DNA of 64,000 bases from Termitomyces sp. T153 (taxonomy: Eukaryota > Basidiomycota > Agaricomycetes > Agaricales > Lyophyllaceae): positions 806,001-870,000 of the forward strand of contig JACKQL020000001.1 in assembly GCA_018296165.2 (NCBI GenBank), written 5' to 3'. Of this stretch, positions 1 to 10,752 are shown piece by piece. The translations under genes were made by a program, and so were the position numbers. A model generated the notes under the pieces. It saw nothing but the letters and a program-made list of their open reading frames with translations, was not told where the DNA came from and did not search any database. Numbering within the stretch: the stretch's first letter is position 1; every line of letters starts with the position of its first letter.

Positions 1-906
1 TGAGCTTCATTACATATAATTTTGAGAGCACTATACCATGCAGACGTCACAATGACATGAACACAGAGCCTTATGTAGGTAATGTGGGTCAACAGAAACA
101 TTTGAACACATTGCGAGGTATCAAAACAAAGAGAAGTGTGAGACATGACTGGGAGATTACACACACACTGAGAAGGATAATACCATTCACAAAGCCCACC
201 CTGGGAGAACAAGACCAATCAGGATGTGCGATGATCTCAAGAACGACCCGAGAATGGCAGAAAATCAGCAGGAGCAAAACGCTTCTCGACTATTGTGGTC
301 CGAGTCTCAGAATCCACACACCCGATATGGAAGGAAGATACGACGCGAGTGGCGGATTACAAAGGATGCTGACCCGCATGAGGAACTAACTCCCAAGCAG
401 AAAAGAAATGCTAAATAAATTTAATTTAATGCCGCAATAACAAAAAGACTAAAGATAGACTGCATGACATGACAACCGACAAGCAATAAATGTTGAGAAA
501 GTCCGAAACACATGGAAATATATATATATTTTGCCCAAAGACAGTGACACCCCAACGTCATGGAGGAAAGCAACCGAGGTTTTAGTGGGTATAGGTTGAA
601 ATCGCATTTCCTTCGGAGTGGCTCCAGACTTGGATTTATATCGCGACGCGAACTGTACGCCCCGGGTCTTGTGAACTGTCTATCATCCACAGAAGTACCA
701 AAAAAAACAGACGTCACAATGACCACACACTCAATCTGAATAGCTAAACAACTAAGCGACTAAGAGTACAAAAAACAGTCAACTGAAATCCGAGGGGGGG
801 TGGAAGGACAATATTAATATTTGGTTCAAACAAACATGTACAACCCCGTGGGCCGAACAAAACGCAAAAACCTATCGCTACCATCCTACCCAAACACTTA
901 CACAAT
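1..906. other. Intergenic, no gene recognised
   Basis: I see no convincing coding region here. The few short open frames lack domains, plausible splice structure or compositional bias. The stretch is AT-rich in places, with a short TA run near 520. It ends in the presumed promoter of the U6 gene, where a weak TATA-like CTATCG lies about 30-35 nt before the RNA start. Confidence 0.5.
41..723. repeat. 16-nt direct repeat pair (41-56 and 708-723)
   Basis: CAGACGTCACAATGAC occurs identically at 41-56 and 708-723. It contains GACGTCAC, close to the CRE/ATF core TGACGTCA. The pair could be a regulatory site or the footprint of a duplication. Confidence 0.6.
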
Positions 907-930
907 GTCCCCTTCGGGGTGACATACGAA

Positions 931-961
<31 letters not shown>

Positions 962-1030
962 GGCCCCTGCACAAGGATGACACGCTTTCCCGGAGTGGTA
1001 GACCTACGGGTCTCAATATTTATTTATTTT
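907..1030 (+). ncRNA. U6: U6 spliceosomal snRNA
   Basis: U6 pairs with the 5' splice site and U2 and forms the catalytic core of the spliceosome. The sequence opens with a 5' stem-loop (CCCC-TTC-GGGG near 909-919). It continues with the near-invariant U6 core, including ATTGGAACGATACAGAGA (the ACAGAGA box), GATTAGCATGGCCCC and AAGGATGACACGC for the AGC triad and internal stem-loop. The 3' end is unusual: after GACACGC comes an extra perfect hairpin (AGACC-TACG-GGTCT, 1000-1013), then an AT-rich stretch ending in TTTT at 1027-1030, which I take as the RNA polymerase III terminator. The exact 3' end is inferred. The segment GATTAGCATGG resembles an internal A box. I found no clear B box nearby. 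No intron interrupts the core. Confidence 0.94.
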
Positions 1031-1140
1031 GTCCCATCCTTCAGGTCTCTTCAGCACACGAATCGTCCCGTCCCATGAAGCAACACCGCACAAATAGGTC
1101 ACGATAAGTATGATACAACTCGCCATGTCTATTTCGTAGT

Positions 1141-1182
1141 ATGTATGTATGTATGTGTATGTACGTATGTATTATGTATATA
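1141..1182. repeat. ATGT/ATAT microsatellite
   Basis: A run of imperfect ATGT units with GT and TA variants lies between the U6 gene and the 3' end of the PEPCK gene, probably in the PEPCK 3' flank. Confidence 0.8.
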
Positions 1183-1264
1183 GGAAAGAGAGTATGTTGT
1201 GTTCGTACAATGCCGGTCCAATTACACAAAAAATCTGATATTTCAACTCATATACCAATAATCA

Positions 1265-3303
1265 TCAATCCAGCTGGGGACCCGCCATCCTAACCTTATC
1301 CTCAACATCCTTCTCATACAACGCAAAGGCGCGCTGGAACATGACACCCAGTTTCCTGACCTCCTTTCCAAACGCCGCTTTATCAGACCAAGCGAGCTCG
1401 GGGTTGAGCAGTTCCCTCGGGACGCCTTCGAGCGAGGTGGGTATCGAGAGGTTGAACGTGCCAAACGTCTCGAATTCGGCCTTGGAGAGCTCGCCGGAGT
1501 GCACGGCGTCGACGATACGACGGGTGTATTTGAGCGGGCAGCGCTTGCCTTGGCCGAACTTGCCACCAGTCCAGCCGGTGTTGATGAGCCAGCAGTCGAC
1601 GTTGTGCTTGGCCATGCGTTCGGCCAACATCTCGGCATAGCGACCGGGCTATGAAGTTGATCAGAGTAGGGAGGAATGGGATATGGAAAAGACATACGTG
1701 AAGAACGATGAAGGGTGCACTGTAGCAAGTCGAAAAGGTCGGGATGGGCTCCAAGACGCCATCCTCAGTACCAGGAGTTTTTCTTTTAGAAAAAGAATGA
1801 GAACGTTGCGTCGTTAGAGGCGATCGAGCACTTACGAGGTGTAACCAGCAAGGAAATGATAACTAGCTTGCTCGGGCGTGAGTTTTGCAACAGGGGGGAG
1901 AACACCGAAAGCGTCGCAAGTCAACATGATGATGTTCGAAGGCTGCTTCTCGACGACGCAGGGGATTTTGGCATTGGGAATGTGTTCGATCGGGTAGGCG
2001 CAACGAGTGTTCTCGGTGATACCGACATCGTCGTAGTCGGGGACACGAGTAGAAGGGTTGTAGACGACGTTCTCCAAGATGCTGCCGAATCGGATGGCAT
2101 TGTAGATATCGGGTTCCTTTTCGGCAGAGAGGTTGATGCACTTGGCGTAGCAGCCACCCTCGATGTTGAAAACGCCAGTGTCGGACCAGACATGCTCGTC
2201 GTCACCAATGAGGAGACGGTTGGGATCGGCGGAGAGGGTGGTTTTGCCGGTGCCGGAAAGGCCGAAGAAGAGAGTGACATCGTTCTTCTCGATACCTACA
2301 TTGGCGGAGGAATGGAGAGAAAGTTGACCAAACTTGATTGGCTGAAGGTAGTGCTATTGGGAAGATGGTATATGAATGTGGACAATATTTGGGTTGTCGG
2401 GCATACCATAACAGAGAAGACACCCTTCTTCATCTCACCGGCATACTCGGTGCCGAGAATGACCATCTCCATGCGCTTAAAGTTGATCTCGACGGAAGTG
2501 GTGGAGCTCATTCCCTTGGTGAAGCGATTGGCGGGGAACTGACCGGCATTGTAGATGATAAAGTCGGGCTCGCCAAAGTCGGCGAGTTGCTCGGGAGTGG
2601 GTCGGATGAGCATGTTGTTCTGGAGACGATTGTGAGCGAGTGATCACGAAATGAGGATGTGAGGTACCATAAATAGCGCATGGTATGCACGAGCGCAGAT
2701 GACCCGGACTTTGATGCGGTAACGGGGATCCCACTGTGGATGGTCAGGGCTACGGCAGGCAATGGAAGCGGAGTGGGCTCACTCCGGCATATCCATCAAA
2801 GACGTATACGTTTTCGCGGGTGTTGAGGTAGTCGATCGCACGCTCGCGGTTGATTTCAAAAGTGTCTGGAAAAGGGTCAGGCGATGAATTGGACAAGGCA
2901 GGGGGGCGTACGCTCGTCCATCTTGATGTTGACGGAGCCCCACCAGATGTTGTCCTTGCTGGTCTCTTCAAAGACGATGCGCTTGTCCTTGGGGCTGCGG
3001 CCGGTCTTCTTTCCGGAAAAGTTGATGAGGGCGCCGGAAGAGGAGATGATGGCGCCTTCGTTGCGGATGGCATCCTCGTAGAGCTGTGCGGCCGGGGCGT
3101 TGCGCTTGAGGTGGATGCGGTCCATCTCGAAACCGGCCTGGGAGAAGTACTCGAGATCCTTGCCAATCACTGGGAGAGGTGAGCTGGGCCAGGACGGGGA
3201 CGGAGGACATACGGGTGCCAGACTGCTCGGAGTCGTGTGCCTGTGCGTAGTGCTTGTGGAGGATGTGGGGGGTGACATAGGGGGTCTGGTGGGGGAGGAC
3301 CAT
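1265..3303 (-). CDS. pck1: Phosphoenolpyruvate carboxykinase (ATP)
   Basis: Cytosolic enzyme that converts oxaloacetate and ATP to phosphoenolpyruvate and CO2, the committed step of gluconeogenesis. Spliced exons cover the whole ATP-type family. The N-terminal exon begins [19 protein letters not shown], followed by the substrate-binding segment with GRSPKDKR. The P-loop [15 protein letters not shown] (kinase-1a) and [13 protein letters not shown] (kinase-2/metal site) follow. The C-terminal part contains [10 protein letters not shown] and ends AGPQLD. I count roughly 550-580 residues, normal for the family. The start at 3303 is chosen because the first intron (about 3172-3215) joins SGT directly to VIGKDLEYF; a longer frame upstream to 3429 has no family support. 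Several short introns interrupt the gene. It diverges from the acetyltransferase gene at 3626. Glucose repression is typical of the family, but I see no site that proves it here. Confidence 0.96.
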
Positions 3304-3625
3304 GGTGCGCGGGGACGGAAAGAGGGCGGTGCGGGCATTAAATAGGAGGGAGGACCTGGGCATGATCCGTCCCGTGACCTGCCGCCAGAGCGAGGAGGGA
3401 CTCGGGCGCATGCTCAATCCCGGGCGCATCCCTCGCCCACCGCAGAATCACAATCCCGCTGCCGGTTTTGCCCGTCCCGCCTCGCCAATCACATGGCCTG
3501 ATGCGTCCGACGGGAACCCGCAGGAGTTATTGATAGTCGTAATGCAATGATATACAATGAATATCATACAATGAATCTTATCGTCAATGATAGTCACAAG
3601 TATACAATGAACATCATCGTCATCC
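3304..3625. other. Divergent promoter region, PEPCK / acetyltransferase
   Basis: This 322-bp interval separates two divergent genes. Its right half holds repeated TACAATGAA units (near 3551-3610) and CATCAT runs. I see no RNA gene and no unmistakable binding site. Confidence 0.5.
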
Positions 3626-4182
3626 ATGAACATCATCATCAAACCCCTCACCTCGGTCGACATCCCACAGGTCCGTGCGCTCCATGTACGTCGTCTCCCC
3701 GTCCCCCAGCCGCCGTCTGACCCCGCCAGTCCGCCGTCCTCCCCGTCAGCTACCCCGCGTCCTTCTTCATCCAGCTCACGCTCCAATCCGCCCGCGTGTG
3801 CCTCGTCGCCTGCCTCCCCGCACAGCCCACAGTCCCCGTCGCCTTCATCTCCGCCTGTCTCCGCGACAACCCCCGCCTCTCCCGCCACCACACGCCCCAC
3901 ATCGAGATCCTCACCCTCGGCGTCCTGCCCGCATATCGGCAGCAGGGCATCGCCCGCCTTCTTGTCCAGCACGTATACGACTACTTCCGCCAGCACTCCA
4001 CCCTGTCCGACAGCTCCCTCATCCACACCAACGTAGCCACCTCAAATGCCCCTGCCCTGTCCTTCTATCAGCGCATTGGTCTCACAGTCGCCTCGGGCGT
4101 CATCCGCAACCTGTACAGAGCCTGTCCACATGGTTCCAGGGATGGCTATCTACTAGTTGGCACAGTACAACAAACATTGTAA
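3626..4182 (+). CDS. GNAT N-acetyltransferase, NAA50/NAA60-like
   Basis: Predicted N-alpha-acetyltransferase using acetyl-CoA on protein N-termini. Two exons, 3626-3685 and 3730-4182, join through a 44-nt intron (GTACGT...CCAG) to give 170 residues. Exon 1 encodes IKPLTSVDIPQVRALH, a typical alpha1 segment. Exon 2 starts SAVLPVSYPASFF, matching the FPVxY substrate-binding loop of NAA50. The acetyl-CoA motif A is IEILTLGVLPAYRQQGIARL, containing R/Q-x-x-G-x-A. It is followed by THVNVAT-like NVATSNAPALSFYQRIG. The size and the loop favour the NAA50/NAA60 group over NAA10. Its stop codon lies only 75 nt before the usual start of the next gene on the same strand, so the promoter of that gene must overlap this one. 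Confidence 0.88.
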
Positions 4183-4198
4183 CATAACAAATATTGTA

Positions 4199-4263
4199 TC
4201 TTGTTGACGCGCATGGCTCAATATTGTATTTCCTTTGTTTGCGTCTTGTTGACGCGCATGGCT
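4199..4263 (+). repeat. 20-nt tandem duplication at the SLX1 start
   Basis: TCTTGTTGACGCGCATGGCT occurs at 4199-4218 and again at 4244-4263, a period of 45 nt, with AATATTGTAT also repeated just before or between the copies. Each copy contains an ATG (4213 and 4258), and the two are in the same frame, so the duplication offers SLX1 two in-frame starts. Confidence 0.95.
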
Positions 4264-6073
4264 TCACGCTCCCATGTATTTCCTCCATTCTATGCTTGCT
4301 ACCTTTTGAGGTCATTCCACGTTCCTCGCCCCAAAGTGTATGCACTTTATCACAATTCATCTCCCTCATTCCAATCTTTTGTCCCAGAACCTACATAGGA
4401 AGCACCCCACACCCTCCTCGCCGCATAAGGTCCGACCCAACTACCACGTACTACCATCCTATTTGACCAGACTAGACAGCACAATGGTGAAATCAAACAA
4501 GGCGCATGGAAGACGCGTACTCGTCGGCCTTGGGTCATGGCGTTGATTGTCCACGGCTTTCCTTCACGACTGGTATGCCTGCCTTGCAGCCTCCATCCTG
4601 AAAGACGCCAATACTCCATGCAGGCTGCACTTCAATTCGAATGGGCATGGCAGCACCCACACAAGTCAAGACACCTTCGCGATTCCAACGGTTTCGCACT
4701 GTTCGACTCTCGCAGGCCAAAGCATCTCCAAGCCAACGTCCAGTACGTATATCCATCCTCCAACATCCAAGCCGCCAGCCAAAACCCGATCTGCAGACTA
4801 GTCTATCAAATGATCTCCACTCACCCGTACAGCACTTGGCCCCTGCATGTCAAGCTCTTCTCCGACGAGGCAGTCGCAGCATGGAAAGCAGCCGCTCGAC
4901 ACTCTGCGCCGATGCCACCAGGCTTCACATATAGCATAGAGCTCGAAGGAGTCGATGGAAAATCCGGCAAAGTCGGTTCTGGGCGTCGGGAACCCATAAG
5001 CGTCAAGGATGGTACGTACCGTATTCCACGATCCATACCCCCAAATCCAAAACAATCGTCTCCCCAGAACAATTCACCTCTTCCCATCTCGCAAAAAACA
5101 CTGCCTTACTCGCCAGTAACCGCCCATTGCAATGTTCAATATGCCATGATCAACTCACAAACTACACGACCGTACGTCCCTCATCATACTCTCTCACCTT
5201 TTCTAATCACTCGGACAGGATGCCCTCTCTACAGCGCTCTGCCCCAACCCCTCTTGCACCGCAACCTCTCACATCACATGCCTATCCCGTACCTTTCTCG
5301 CCTCCGACTCTTCATCCACAGCTCTCGTCCCTCGAGGCGGAAAATGTCCCTCCTGCAACACCTACACTCTCTGGGGCGACATAATCCGCGGCTCCTACCG
5401 CCGTCTCGCGGGGAAAACATCAATCGAGATCGACGACGACGACGACGAAGAGGAGGATCTGCCCAACCTATCCGAAGATGAACCATACGCTTCTGACAAC
5501 GAGCGCTATCCCGAGTTACCACCCACACCGAAGCGGAACTCAACGAAGACTACATCCACCAAGACGCGGAAACCTCGTCAGAAAGCGAAAAAAATGACCC
5601 TTTCGAGCGATGGAGAGGATGGTGTCGGTTCAACTGACGAAACGCGTGTCGTCCGTCGTCCAAAAGCAGTTCCGGTCTCCAGTGAAGGAGAACTTTTTGA
5701 TTCTGATAGCTCCTCTCTCGACGAACCTCTTCTGAAGTGCACCACGACCACAACCAAACATATCCATATCCCACTCCCAAATCATGTCCCCGTCCCACCT
5801 CGCAAACGTGGAAGACCACGAAAGGTTCCATCGAAGGACTATTCGACAGTAGCTGGTCATACCATCTCATCCGATTCGAGTGGTGAATTTTTCGATTTCG
5901 ACGCTGTTGAGTCTGGTTCTTTTGAGGATGATTTAATGCCGGGCCCGCGAGGTCTCGGAAGGCTACGTTCAAGTAGAGAGCCGGACGAATTCTTGAATCG
6001 AGCCATGTCATCCATGTCTGTCTCATCCCAATCTCCAACTCGTGAACCGCGCCATGTCGAAATATCGGATTGA
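4258..6073 (+). CDS. SLX1: SLX1 structure-specific endonuclease catalytic subunit
   Basis: Nuclear GIY-YIG nuclease that, with SLX4, cuts branched DNA such as 5' flaps and Holliday junctions. Seven exons (4258-4337, 4388-4429, 4476-4572, 4624-4742, 4797-5011, 5068-5171, 5219-6073) stay in frame and give 503 residues. The GIY-YIG nuclease spans about residues 8-100: FYACYLLRS, then [19 protein letters not shown], then [12 protein letters not shown] and [18 protein letters not shown]4HC3-type zinc domain begins near residue 205 (CSIC, then CPNPSC, HITC, CPSC). The last 230 residues are unusual: an acidic stretch, Ser/Asp clusters and an AT-hook, KRGRPRK, near residue 416. An in-frame ATG at 4213 would add 15 residues at the N-terminus. 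The start at 4258 leaves the family's usual short lead before FYACYLL. Confidence 0.95.
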
Positions 6074-6147
6074 ATATATATATATAATTCTTGCGTATAA
6101 TGTACAAATGTATATATGACATGATGTATAATAAGATATGTAGAAAA

Positions 6148-9100
6148 TTAATGTGCCACATGAGAGACAAGTCTCTGATGGATACTTTTACCTAGCTGGC
6201 ATACGTCTACTGTGTGACAAATCACCCCGACGTCGATTATCGCCACCTTGCCAGGCTGGACGCTACCAGACGCGACGACGTCCCGCACAGCATTCGTCAC
6301 AATGTCTTTGAAATGCGAGATGGGCTTGAGACCCAGCATCTCTCCTGCACCACCCTCAGCAGGACCCCTCGAGCCAGTCGGATCAAACAACGAAAACGAT
6401 CCATCAAGAATCGCCACGCGCTGACCAGTCATCAATCGAAAATCAAGAGCATGTCTATACCGAGTCTGTTCAGCATACACGGCCACGGACCAGAATGGGG
6501 TTGTACAAGACCTTTGGTCGATGTTCAATAGCCTATACCACCCCGCAGCCTTTGCGAACGTGTCCACGCCACGATTATTGTGCATGCTTTCCTGTCGGAT
6601 ATCTTCGAGGACTACGACGATCGGGAGTGTGTCCCGTAGGATGGTTACTAGACGGTGGAGCGAAGGAGCGAGACGGCCGTGACCGTGACGCAGGATGTTC
6701 CGCAGAAAAGGCTCGGCGTCGTCGTGCGGGTTGAAGAACTCTTGATGATGATGATCCTTGTCTTGTCCGTGTCTAGCGTGTATTCGCCCACAACGGGAGA
6801 ACCTAAGGTTAAAGTTACCGCCCATAGGCGAGAGCTGATCTTGGCAGGAAATCGACACGGTGTAGTCCTGAGATGTTTGTTTATTCGAAATATGATTTTT
6901 TGAGAAAACGTTGACGCCGCACCTTGGCGTATGCAAATTCCACGGTTCGAAGATCAAAGGAGAGCAAACGGACATCATCCCAGCTACCTTCTTTCGCCAT
7001 TTGTGCAACTAAGAATAGAATCCAGATTGTTATCTTGGAATAATGTGATACTAACGTACCCTCTCGAGCTATTACAACCATCTTAGACACACGTGCCCAT
7101 TCCTCTAGGAATTCATCCACACATGTGTTGACGTTCTCAGAAAGGAACGAGACAACAGCTTGAGTCGTGTCGTAGATAATTCGTTTCGATGGCCTAATGA
7201 CAGCGCTTGTGCCTGCTGTCTTTCCCATGGGTTGTTGGACATATTTCAGCTTGACTGACGTTACAACCTATGCAAAGAATATATCGACAGATATACACAC
7301 AGAGTGAAACGACAGACCTGAGCGTTCTTTTCTGACCACCAATTTAGCGGGATCACACGAATATTTGGCATAGCCGCTTCAGCAGCAGGTGCTCCGGATA
7401 ATATGTCTTGTGATTGCACGCACAGCGCAGGTACGGAACGTGCAAGCGATGATTGAATATGAGCCAATTGCAAAGTCACGGGCGAGCCACTAGTGGGATT
7501 CACGTGGGTGAAAGGGATACCACGCAACTTGAATTGTCTTTCGACATTCATAAACGCAACTCGTGCACTAAAGTACCGACCCTTTCAACGCAATCCTGAC
7601 ATGAAAGAGAATTTGACACACCAACAGTAGCTATATAGCTCACGAAGAACTGCAGTCTCAATATTGAAACTAAAAAATGTCCGTTTCATCAGTACAAACT
7701 CCATAGAATCATGACAGTGGTTCATTCACCCAGAATCAACCTTTCTCATTTCCGACTCGTTCGGAATATCGGTATCACTGTCCCGCTTCCTCTTACCGAT
7801 ACACATGTCTGAACGGGCAGTAATCACAATTTCTTCGCTGTGGATCCGGTCGAAATCGAGCCAGGCAATATCCTCCATGATCATGTCTGCATACATCGAC
7901 TCTGTTATAATCCTTGTAGTGATCAGAGCATATTGAAATCGTTCATCGGTGATGACCAAGACAAGATAATGGTTGGGGAAGTTGGATAGTTGGATGTATA
8001 GCGTGCCACGCGTTGAAGGTCCCAGTTTATGAAGTTCTATCACAGAATATGTTAAGCAAGAACAAGATAATGAAATATATGAACCTTGCGGTGGAAAGTT
8101 CCGCCGACGGAAGCTCTCCAGGCCAAGGTATTTAGCCTTTTGCTCTGCGAGGTCGGTTATTGTCTTGAGAGGCTCGCATCAACAACTTCATCTGTCAATT
8201 CGAGTCAATGCGTACCATAAGCCTTAGACGTATCAAAGCTGTGATAAGATGTTGTGGGTTCTCATTCAGTTGTTCCGAAAAGCCGGTGAAATGTGGTCCG
8301 CGTCCGGCCGCAGCAAGATCACCCGTATCACGAAGATTAAGTCGACCTGTTCTAGAATCGATAGTCATGATTACAACTTCGTCGGCACACAAATGTATTC
8401 TGAGTGCTTGAACACCCTCTGCCATAAGATAGTTTCAGTAATTACAAACGAAGCATCGGGTAGAAGACTGACCATCTTTGACAAGAGTGACAGCACCTGG
8501 GAGGGAGAACACAGTCCTTGCTTGGCCATTTTGCAGCTGATATTGGTAAATCTCAAGAATCGAATGTGCATGTCTTTCAATCACGCCGCAAAGAAGACTC
8601 TCGAAATCAAGATTGTCAGCGTCCTAGACAGATGTCAACAATAGGTCATATCGCGAGAAAAACGTTGACGAACGACATGAAGGAGATCATCGAACATTAT
8701 GCTAGGAAGCACATTCACGCCGAGGGCACCTTTTGCAGGTTCCCAGAGAACCTGAAATTTCAAACCTTCAACCTCGTCAGAGGGCATGCCAACACCCAAC
8801 TTGGCTCGGCGTTGTAGTCGAGCAAAAACTCTTCTTTTCGGTGATCGAGCTGGCCCTCTTCCTGCATATGATGGACCATGCGATTCGACTATCGATATTG
8901 TTATGGTCCCTCCAAGTAGTGGGAGCTTGATGCGATTCTGGCGACCCGATGGCGGAGGTTGTCGTCTGCAAATATATGTATTAAGGAGTTGAAGAGTAAC
9001 AGGTTCAAATAGAACTCACATCCAATAGGATACAGTCATGACTTTACGATTTTGGCTCATCTCGATAGTCAAATAGTCGGCCCAACCTAATGATCGCATC

Positions 9101-10522
9101 CGCTGTGCCTGAAGGAATGGATGAGACAACATCAACACTGAAATAAGAAGAGATTACCTGATACCATAAGATTTCTAATTGATAAGACAGAGACATAATT
9201 TCTGAGGAGAGTATTGGGGGAGACGATAAACGACTATTAACAGTGAACGTACGGAGGAAATTGTAGACTCGGACAAGAGGAGTGTCCACAACTCCTGACG
9301 GAAGTTGGGGTCTCGTTGGGATGTCGTTCTGAGCCTCTTCAGGTAAAGGAAGGTAAAAAGCTAATCGCGCATCTGCCTCATCGGTGATATGTCGCTTCAT
9401 GATACCTGTTGGTGTTCGAGGAAAATCTGCGCAACTAATGAAGAATAATGGATCGACAGCGACATACGGGACTCGCCTTGCAAGCCAGTAAGGCCTCCTC
9501 GTATGTTGATCAAGAACATTACATGAACAAAGAACCAGCCATCGTCTTGCTGTGCACCACGCAAACAAAGAGACACTTCAAACAATTTTGGAACAGTAAA
9601 GTAGACTCGCCCATCGGCTGAACGTTATAGTCAATAATCAAGACCTATGATGAAGAAAAGCAGATAACCTATGCGATATTGCGACATTTCAACAGGGACA
9701 ACCTCAGATACTCGCAATCGGTACCGAATGACATCTTCCATGTCTCGTAGCGTCTGTGTCACTTGTGAATCCGTCAAGGGTGTCACGGGGATCATAGATT
9801 TCTGGCTCGATGTCAATTCGATTGGACTTGTAGACTAATTGTGAAACTGCACACCGTGATACAAGTAGGGAGTCTGAGATAGGAACCAGTCGTTAAAACA
9901 TCCAAAGATGTCAGGAGATCGTGGTTTCTCAACCTGATTATTTGTTAGCATCAGAAATTCATTCGCCACACAGATTGCGAAGTAATTGACCTCGCGGGGT
10001 CTAAGCTCTCTCTCGCATACTTTAAACCTTCCATTGCTCCTTCGAACTGGTGATTTTGAGTCATGAGAAAAGCAGTTATATTCTGCAGCAGCAAAATCAG
10101 CCTAGGTCGAGCTAATCATCGTCATCGAAGATACCATGCACTTCTGAACGGTCTCTGCATCGCGTGTCCATTTCGTTACTGCATACAACTTCACCACCTG
10201 TTTTTTTGTTTTAACGACCCAGTCTGCCAATGTTCGTTTCCGTGCACTGTCAGACATGTTGGGCATACTAAAAAAATATCAGGTTACCAGAAAATCAGTC
10301 CGTTTGCCATTAGACACACGTTTCTGCCAGTTCTGCTAGTTCCGCATAGATTGCTTGCATGACCCGCGAAAGGAGATCGCCAAGTGATATCTGACCGTCC
10401 ATTACAGCGGGCAGCTCGCGTTCTAGCTCTTCTACGCTGGGTTCATGGAGTCCGTGGTCCATAGGGAACGACAAAGTGGTGTTAACTGGAATTGGACCTC
10501 CAACTTGGCCATCTTGCTGCAT
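6148..10522 (-). CDS. MED14: Mediator subunit MED14 (Rgr1)
   Basis: MED14 is the backbone of the Mediator complex, which links activators to RNA polymerase II in the nucleus. The N-terminal exon (10522 leftwards) starts MQQDGQVGG and carries the MED14 signature HEPSVEELERELP, then GDLLSRVMQAIYAELAELAET. Exons near 9816 (DMEDVIRYRLRVSE), 9405 (DEADARLAFYLPLPEE) and 8425-7726 (RIHLCADEVVIMTIDSRTGR, LSNFPNHYLVLVITDE) follow the family order. The C-terminal exon near 6800 has GGNFNLRFSR and NPHDDAEPFLRNIL, then a tail ending LVSHVAH. About a dozen short introns are needed, and I did not resolve every boundary. No stop or frameshift was seen that splicing cannot explain. It diverges from the SCYL1-like gene across about 230 bp. 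Confidence 0.93.
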
Positions 10523-10752
10523 TAATGAAGTAGACGTAACTTGGATTCAATTGCAGCGCTGAGAAGTGGTCATGTACAACAAAATTTGCTCTAGAGTGAT
10601 TGAGAACAACAAAGGGAACGTCGTGAGTATTCAAGGTTGAGAGGACTATTGTCAATTGCATAGCCACCATATATGGACCTCATCAATGCTAATAAGTGAA
10701 CGGACCTACCATAGTCTATAGCTCGAAGCCTCTCTGTGTCAGGCCTATACCG

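Noticed and set aside
57..418. Overlapping short ORFs of 64-110 codons at the left edge
   Set aside because: No family resemblance, no plausible splice structure, and several competing frames of similar length; likely chance.
560..700. Hairpin-prone GC-rich segment that might be another small RNA gene near U6
   Set aside because: It does not match U1, U2, U4, U5, 7SL or RNase P landmarks, and no C/D or H/ACA boxes were seen.
3448..4026. 192-codon minus-strand ORF opposite the acetyltransferase gene
   Set aside because: Gly/Glu-rich antisense shadow of a GC-rich coding exon; the plus-strand frames give a recognisable GNAT protein.
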